Source: Zygnema cylindricum (Eukaryota; Streptophyta; Zygnematophyceae; Zygnematales; Zygnemataceae). From it: a DNA stretch of 59,617 nucleotides. Below the pieces are notes generated by a model. The model saw only the letters and a list, made by a program, of their open reading frames with translations. It searched no databases and was not told the origin of the DNA. A program made the position numbers and the translations under genes. Positions 53,521 through 59,617 of the stretch are shown here, piece after piece. The stretch's first letter is position 1. Every line of letters begins with the position of its first letter. The stretch is taken from NCBI GenBank assembly GCA_037447655.1, contig JBBHKE010002154.1:1-59617 (forward strand). The letters are read 5' to 3'.

Positions 53521-54903
53521 GTATTACCGCCAATTAGAATTAACATGTATCCTAATAAGCGGTTTTTCTTCGTTACACAATTAATTAGAATTAAACGTGA
53601 TACTAATAAAAGGCTTGTTCGACGTCTGATCTAAGTAAACGTATCGTTAATACACTTATGTCCCAATATTACAATACATTATTCTAATAAAGCAAGCCGC
53701 CCGGCACCTTATTAAGGTTAAGGGTCCATATTTAACGTCATACAAAGCTCGTTCTCACCGCGTACGACAACGATATTTAAATCAATCGCTAGGTTCACTG
53801 TAACTCATGTGAAACGAAACGTAAACATGGAATGCCTGTTGCTATAGTTGCGTTCTATAAACAATAACAAACTGAAATAAATGAACGTATCATAGTTGTA
53901 CGGTTACATAGCGTATTGAGGTAACTGCGTTTTACAACCCCGAAGCATAGAATCGACTGTATGACGCGACAATGTACGTTTCGTCCTATGTTGTCCTTGC
54001 ACCTATTTTACTGTAATCATATTCACCGCGTGCGAAACAAACGTTTATTAGAGTCATGAATGAACTTAAATGAAAGTACACATAACCGTACATTTCCACG
54101 GTTTTTACTCGTACCTATTTTAGTGTATAATTATGCACGGTGTAATGATTGAGTATTTGCAAACCCAAAATAGAATTATGGATTTTTACAGTGGAAGGAC
54201 GCCACGTCGTACGGATTGTCAAATTTTGTACTTCTACCTATTTTACCGTACATGCTACGACGGCGGATCCTGTATACCCAAATCAGCGTTATGGAGAAAT
54301 TACAATAAAACATTTTTTTGAAAATGGTATTGATACACAAATTAACGTAAATGACACTAAATCATTATATACACTAATAATTTCTATACGCTAATAACGA
54401 TTCACGGTGTAGCGTATAAAAATAATTACCGTGGTGTACGCTATTTAAGAATTTGAAATTTTTGGAAAAAATCATACATTCTAATTGTTTGATTATGGTA
54501 ATTTGGATCTTTGAAAAAAAAAATGTCGGTCTTAAACATGCTTACACTAATATAGGTATCCGTACAAAATCTGACAAATTGTACATTCACACGGTCGAAA
54601 CACGGCTGTCGGACGAATATGTGGGAACGTGATTTTTTACGACCTGGTTTTTTTTCCTTTTTAGAACGCAAATTCTCATGCGTCTGCGGTTACTAAAACT
54701 AATTTATTGTAATTTTTAACTTAAAAAGGTACATTTATGTACGGTATGACACTGACCATACACAACTTTATTTAAGAGACAACGTACTGAAAATAACCCT
54801 AAATAGAATAGAGAAAAAAATAGAATGAACTACACTAATGGAGAATAAAAAAAAAAAGCGGGACAAAATTAGCGTACACAACACTAATAACGATTGGCGG
54901 TGA
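53521..54903. mobile_element. Cluster of decayed TA-type MITEs
   Basis: Left-end-like words TTACCGCCAATTAGAATTAA (53527) and TTCACCGCGTGCGAAAC (54025), and right-end-like ACGATTCACGGTG (54399-54411) and ACGATTGGCGGTG (54891-54903). Inner blocks are shared with 38150-38300 and with the MITE 42761-43296. At least two nested or adjacent elements are present; exact limits uncertain. Confidence 0.5.
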
Positions 54904-54912
54904 ACAGTACCC

Positions 54913-55475
54913 TAGAGGTCGCAAAAGTCAAAATTTTACATAACCGAAACCGACCATTTTTTTCTTTTCAAAATCTGAGTAACCGACGCCCGACCGAGTT
55001 ATGTCACGCTCCAAAATTGTTATCCGTTAACCGACCGACGTTTACGAAACTAAAAGTTAACCGAAACTCGATTTCTCGCGACTAACCGTGCCCGCCCGTA
55101 ACCGAAACAGTACAACATTAACTAATGTACGACGTATGAATAAGCCAATAATTACGGTTTGTCGCGTTCCCTAAGATTTGTAAAATGAATAGTGTTACTA
55201 CCGTGTCAGATTTTGTGACGCTAATCATGATTCACGTACTTCCACGATACCAAAGAGTACACAGTACAATAATGTTGGATTTTATGGACAATACAAAATT
55301 TTCATTTTTTTTAGTTTTTTGGTTGACTGACCGTTACCGACTGGTTTTTTTTTGGTGAATCAATCGACCGCAACCGCCCGCCCCTCAAAATTTGGCAACC
55401 GAACCCATTTCGGATCCGGCGCGGGCGGTCGGTTGACGGTCGGTCACGGTTTCATTCGACCGTTTGCGACCTCTA
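54913..55475. mobile_element. hAT-type element (non-autonomous)
   Basis: 563 bp with terminal repeats TAGAGGTCGCAAA and its inverse, flanked by an 8-bp target duplication CAGTACCC/CAGTACCG (54905-54912, 55476-55483; one mismatch). The TAGAG-type end and the 8-bp duplication are those of plant hAT (Ac-like) elements. Inside are many ACCGACCG-type words in both orientations and no transposase. Confidence 0.85.
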
Positions 55476-55492
55476 CAGTACCGTATCAATTG

Positions 55493-55610
55493 TGTTGGGT
55501 ATGGGGTACATTCATATCGCGATAATTTCGATATTCGATATATCGAATATCAATCAAGGTGAAACCTCGATATATCATACCGAGACCAACATAAATTATT
55601 GCGATATATA
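55493..55610. repeat. TATCG palindrome-rich repeat, copy 3
   Basis: GTGTTGGGTATGGGGTACAT followed by TATCGCGATA and CGATATTCGATATATCG words, as at 37690 and 40663. Confidence 0.5.
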
Positions 55611-55818
55611 GTATTTTTTTAAATATAATATTGTATATTTCTATATAATATGTAATTTTAGCAAAAAAGACAAATTGTCTGATACGCCACGTACGACGTG
55701 ATTTTCGTTTCGTGACTTAAAGGTAGACACCGCAAGTTGTAACCAACAAAAAAATACTAATTCTGTAATTCATATAATTACTTATTTGGGGTATGGTTAC
55801 ATGAAGAGGTCTCTGTAA

Positions 55819-56885
55819 TGTAGAAATTGATGGTTCATTTAGTATTTTCTAGGTCTAAAATATAATGTAAAAATGAAGCCGATGCAATCTGCCTCTAACT
55901 CCTCTTTTCAACTACCACACTTGTTGCAGCTATTGAAAGTTGAAGAGGAAGCTAGAGCCATGGCTGCCTTGCTATCCAGAGATTTACAGGTAGTATATTT
56001 GTTAATATACGGGTAGTAGATTAGTAGATTTACTAAATGAGTACCTGTCCAAACCAGGATTTGATCCTGGTACCTACCCTCCGTCAAATTGTCGATAGCC
56101 GGTAGCTTTAGCCGTTTAGTCTAAGTCTAGTGTTAGGTCATATAGGGTTTGATAAATCTATAAATGTTTCAACGTCGACTAATTCATTTAACGGTAACCA
56201 TTGACTGGATGCATAGATTCGATTATATAAAATACGGATTAAGGTATGGAGAAGAAACAAGTACCGCGCATTTGTTTCGATAGCAAAACGAATACCTCGC
56301 ATTTATTTATGACGGCTAAGATTGAAATTTGCATTTAATCGGACGGCCGAGATGAATGCCAAGATCGCGGAAGGGTATTTCGGCGGTTTGTGGTCATCGC
56401 CACATCGGATGACACGTGGCACCATGACATTGGATTTTGGAATCTCCAGGGATTACGGAAACAAATCCGGATATGACATGTGTCGACTTTTTGGCCATGT
56501 CGTACAATGTCCGTACACAAAGTACACTGGCAACTGTACCTTTCTGTACAACACAATAATATGATTGGTGTCGTACGTCAATAGATAGAGTTTTAGAGAG
56601 AGATAGGACTTAGAAAATTTGGTAGATAGAACCCTCTCTCCAAGAGAGATTTTGAACAAAAGGTCAACTTTGACCCTCCATAACTTATTGCTCAGGGGAG
56701 CAAATTCAGAGATTCTTTCTGCTATCGACTCAAAGGAGTCTTGCCTTCACAAACGTGAAGGTGGTGAAAGTTTTTGTTTACCAACGTGGCAGTTATTCTT
56801 GCTGAAACACAAAGGGGTCAGGGTTATCCTTAAGGCTTCTTGCAAGCTGCCCTTTCTGAGGACCTATGGAGGTCTCTGAGTTGCA
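55819..56885 (+). repeat. 5' LTR of copia D
   Basis: About 1067 bp from TGTAGAAATTGATGG to GAGTTGCA. On the minus strand near 56053-56075 lies a perfect T-arm-like hairpin CCAGGATCAAATCCTGG with an A-box-like GGCTAAAGCTACCGG further upstream, as in the LTRs of C. Confidence 0.88.
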
Positions 56886-57852
56886 CGTTATGGGCCCACC
56901 CTCTAGGGTACCCATCTTTAATGGAACATGCATCATAATATAGGAAAGTATGATGACAGAAGCTCTATGCGAGAAAAGGTTTTGGGGGATAGTGAGTGGA
57001 CGAGTGGGGCGTCCATCAAGTCTTTGCATCCCTCTAGGGTTTGGAGGAGGAATATTCACCAAGAAATCAGATCCATCTCCAACGGAGGAGACAAAGGAAG
57101 GGGAGGTGGTGGACAAAGGAAAGGAGAAGGAGACGACCACACCAAGAGCAACTGGTTAGGCATTCATGTCACCTATTTCGAGGAACGAGGAGAATGATAC
57201 TGATTCCTGTGACTTCAACAATATGGCGGCAAAGCACTTCATTCTCCGCCATCTTACCCAAGGGCTTGCATCTCCTCATTTGAAGGTAAAGAGGGCATCT
57301 GATCTTTGGGTGGCTCTTATAAAGATGTACCGAAGTGGTATGATTCAGCAACAACAGTTGGCTGATCATAAAATTAAGGAGTATGTATACAAAGGGGGGA
57401 AGATATTCGATTTTTGCAATGAGCTTGCTACACTTTTTATGGAACTAGAGAGTGATGGAAAACTATTTAGTGAAAAAAAAGGTTAACTGTTTACTGATGA
57501 AGTTACCCGATGAGTTCGAAAACATAGTCAACCATGTCCAAGACTTGGCGGACTCAAGGTGGATATGAAACTTAGTGGTAGGGATGATTCTCATTCGGGA
57601 TAATACGATTGAGATCCGAAGGGGAGAAAAGAGTGGGCAAGCCTTGGCAGCTGGGACAGATTGGAGGAACAATGATTCCAGGAAACAGGTTGGAAATTAT
57701 CGAGGGGAGGGGTAGAAAAATCAGAAGGAGGAGTTCGCCCCAAAGGACTCCCAAGGGTTTGTGCCATTTTTGTAAGAAACCACGACAGTATATGGCTTAA
57801 TGCACTAAGTTAACGGAGCTGCGGTAAAAGGAGGGGCAGACCGGTGGACCAC
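56866..57852 (+). pseudogene. Copia D gag
   Basis: Begins in the LTR (MEVSELHVMGPPSRVPIFNG), then the TEALCEKRFWGIVSGRVGRP, HFILRHLTQGLASPHLKV and IEIRRGEKSGQAL blocks known from B and C. Several stops (for example at 57158 and about 57480) and a decayed zinc knuckle, CHFCKKPRQYMA then TAA. Ends at the insertion of gypsy E. Confidence 0.85.
56886..56897 (+). other. Primer-binding site of copia D (half-tRNA type)
   Basis: CGTTATGGGCCC, one mismatch from the complement of the initiator tRNA-Met anticodon arm. Confidence 0.75.
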
Positions 57853-58334
57853 AGTAACAAGGTTACAGATTTGGGCACTTAGTGGCTGGGGCTAGGCTGC
57901 TATAGTTGCGATTTCAGAGCAGCGCAGTTGCGATTCCAGAGCAGCGCAGCTGCGATTCCAGACCAGCGCAGCATAGCAGCATAGCAACTTAGTAGCGCAG
58001 CACCGCAGCATAGCAACGCCGCAGAATGTAGATGGAACTGTATAGTTCTAGAAGGAAGTTTTGGATAGATCTCGGTTGGCCGCGAAGGTCCACGTGTACA
58101 GCTGTATAGTACTAGGTTGACTAGCAGTTAGCTAGTTTAAATAGGCGAGTAGACCTAGTGAATGGGGGACCTGAAGTAGACCTACACAGCTAGCGCAATC
58201 TTGTACTCTCTTTCAAGTAATAAAGCGCAACCTTGTCTGTGAGTTCTGTGTGCTCTTGCTGTTGCTACGGGAAGATTCTTGGTGTTTTCCGCTGTGCACT
58301 GTAACGTGTTGTGGTGTATCGTGCCTCTTTTACA
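57853..58334 (+). repeat. 5' LTR of gypsy E
   Basis: 482 bp; start decayed to AGTAACAAGG (TGTAACAGGG in the related LTR) and end TTTTACA. Contains CAGAGCAGCGCAGCTGC and two variants at 57915-57970. Confidence 0.88.
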
Positions 58335-58335
58335 T

Positions 58336-58347
58336 TGGTATCGGAGC
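58336..58347 (+). other. Primer-binding site of gypsy E (tRNA-Met 3' end)
   Basis: TGGTATCGGAGC, one mismatch from the plant consensus TGGTATCAGAGC, complementary to the 3' end of initiator tRNA-Met. This is the common mode, unlike the half-tRNA sites of the copia elements here. Confidence 0.85.
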
Positions 58348-58368
58348 TATTACCCGTGACTCGACAAC

Positions 58369-59617
58369 ATGGACGAACACAGCGTATCCACTACAGAAAT
58401 GTTGGCGCAAGTGTTGAGGGAGTTAGAAAGTGTGAGGTTACAGAACGCGCAGCTGAGTAACACTGTCATAGCCTTGGAGTCGCGTCTAGGGGAGCGACTC
58501 CATGGAGGCGTAGAGAGAGATTCCCGGAGACCGAAATTAAGAATTCCCGACGAGTTTGACCCTGCAAGACACAAGAGCCTTGACTCATGGCTATTCTCCG
58601 TGGCGAACTATCTCGAGAATTTTCCTAGCCTATCGGACCGTGAGAAGATTCAATACGCGGGTGGTCTTCTTAAAGGGGCAGCAGGGGCTTGGTGGAGAAC
58701 ATTGGTAGAGGACGATGAGTTACCAACTGTCTGGGCGCTCTTCGTTCAACTCCTCCGCGACACTTGGCGGCCCGTCAACACGGTGAAGGCGGCGAGAGAT
58801 AAGATTTCAGTATTGAAGCAACCAACTTCATTGATGGAGTTTACGCAGAGGTTCTTGGAGTGCAAGGTTCAAATACCTACGATGACAGAGGATGAAGCCG
58901 TGGATCGTTTCGTGAAGGGGCTAAAGTCGTCTATTCGTAGAGATGTGGAACAATGGCTTGCTCGGGAAAGCACGACTCCTCCTCTCTCAGCAATCATCCA
59001 GTTTGCAAAGGGGACCGATTCGGTCGACTTTCACCTCCGGAGACCTTATCACTACGGGTCGGGCAGTAGCGGAGGAAACCGACGAGACGAAGGTCCAACC
59101 CCCATGGAGCTCGGCGCAATTAAGGAGGATAAGGAAGCGGTCAAAGTCCTACGGAAAAAGAAGAAAGTTACCAAAACCAAGACCAATGACTTGTCCCCCG
59201 AGGAAATCCAGCAGAGGAGGCAAAATGGCCTGTGCTTCCAGTGCGGTTCTCCATACCACATGGCTCGAGAGTGTCCAAAAAGGAAAGACCCCAAAAAGGG
59301 AAAACTTACCGTTATGAGGTTAGCCGGTGAAGGAGGAGACCCTTTGATATTTCGGGGTCAAATAGGAGTGAGTGCAGCTAACTTCATGGTGGACTCCGGA
59401 GCATCGGGGAACTTCATTAACGAGGCGACGTTGAAAAGGTTGAAACTTCCTCTTGTGGTACTAAATAATCACCAGTCGGTACAATTGGCCGACGACAGTT
59501 CCTTATCCATTACCCATCGTACCCCGAGGTTACGCTTCGGCATTGGGAAATTCCGATGGTACGACACGCTTCATGTATTACCTCTTGGGGACCATGAGGT
59601 AATCTTGGGGAAGCCGT
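58369..59617 (+). CDS. Gypsy E gag-protease (pol continues beyond window)
   Basis: Uninterrupted frame of 416 codons from ATG 58369 to the end of the window. N-terminal coiled coil (LAQVLRELESVRLQNAQ), retrotransposon gag core (LDSWLFSVANYLENFPSL, GAAGAWWRTL, LMEFTQRFLECKVQIP), basic linker, CCHC knuckle CFQCGSPYHMARECP (59230-59280) and the aspartic protease motif FMVDSGASGNFI (59380-59420), followed by the flap and VILGKP. Gag builds the particle and protease matures it. All Gln codons are CAA or CAG. The clean frame suggests a recently active copy. Confidence 0.93.
   Translation, partial: MDEHSVSTTEMLAQVLRELESVRLQNAQLSNTVIALESRLGERLHGGVERDSRRPKLRIPDEFDPARHKSLDSWLFSVANYLENFPSLSDREKIQYAGGLLKGAAGAWWRTLVEDDELPTVWALFVQLLRDTWRPVNTVKAARDKISVLKQPTSLMEFTQRFLECKVQIPTMTEDEAVDRFVKGLKSSIRRDVEQWLARESTTPPLSAIIQFAKGTDSVDFHLRRPYHYGSGSSGGNRRDEGPTPMELGAIKEDKEAVKVLRKKKKVTKTKTNDLSPEEIQQRRQNGLCFQCGSPYHMARECPKRKDPKKGKLTVMRLAGEGGDPLIFRGQIGVSAANFMVDSGASGNFINEATLKRLKLPLVVLNNHQSVQLADDSSLSITHRTPRLRFGIGKFRWYDTLHVLPLGDHEVILGKP

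Larger units (their letters stand above)
55819..57852 (+). mobile_element. Copia-type element D (5' part, interrupted by gypsy E)
   Basis: 5' LTR 55819-56885 and gag, then broken at 57852 by the LTR of gypsy E exactly where copia C gag continues (GACCGGT). LTR and gag are close relatives of copia C. The rest may lie beyond the window on the far side of E. Confidence 0.88.
57853..59617 (+). mobile_element. Gypsy-type LTR retrotransposon E (5' part, open at window end)
   Basis: 5' LTR, primer-binding site and an unbroken gag-protease frame. Ty3/gypsy membership rests on the retrotransposon gag fold, the position of protease right after gag and the tRNA-Met 3'-end primer site. Inserted in copia D. 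A related LTR is at 45553-46053. Confidence 0.9.

Overview
This is AT-rich, intron-rich nuclear DNA of a eukaryote, most likely a plant or streptophyte alga. The evidence is one multi-exon host gene whose predicted peptides follow Arabidopsis ATXR2 (a SET-domain lysine methyltransferase) exon after exon, plus plant-type mobile DNA: Ty1/copia and Ty3/gypsy retrotransposons, pogo/Emigrant-like, TA-inserting and hAT-type elements, and a Helitron-like terminus. I cannot name the species. Nothing looks prokaryotic. Ten N bases at 43923-43932 mark an assembly gap.

Layout. (1) 1-13365, minus strand: an ATXR2-like gene. Fourteen exons join in phase from the start codon at 13365 down to 2749. One exon between 11402 and 10912 and the last exon(s) were not found. 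Its introns hold pyrimidine-rich tracts, a pogo/Emigrant-like MITE (5795-5967), a 50-bp palindromic transposon remnant (7767-7816) and small tandem duplications. (2) 13442-37145: a tandem duplication of about 2.7 kb carrying a degraded reverse-transcriptase-like fragment, TA-flanked MITEs and a tRNA-like SINE head. The second copy was split by a nest of retrotransposons. Copia A (18033-36363, target duplication GATAC) contains copia B (19153-25502, AATTC) and, in opposite orientation, copia C (26561-33012, TTTAC). (3) 37146-43922: repeat-rich intergenic DNA with GC-rich minisatellites (28-bp and 49-bp units), a 15-bp minisatellite, TATCG palindrome tracts, MITEs and a Helitron 3' end. (4) 43932-46053: a coding region (copy F) of an unfamiliar acidic, coiled-coil protein, lying 44 bp upstream of a gypsy-type LTR. 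(5) 46914-52971: a pogo-like DDE transposon on the minus strand. It has a four-exon transposase gene, a second copy (G) of the F protein inside the large first intron, and arrays of 67/134-bp and 117-bp repeats rich in CGACGA motifs. (6) 53500-59617: more MITEs, a hAT element with an 8-bp target duplication, and copia D, which is interrupted by a gypsy element (E) whose gag-protease frame is open to the window end.

How the parts relate. The only clear host gene is the methyltransferase. Everything to its right is layered mobile DNA whose order can be read from target duplications and empty sites. The four copia copies share an unusual design: gag starts inside the LTR and is read through a primer-binding site complementary to the anticodon arm of initiator tRNA-Met. 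The least explained item is the F/G protein family, found both beside a gypsy LTR and in an intron of a DDE transposase. The second setting resembles the nested two-product layout of En/Spm.
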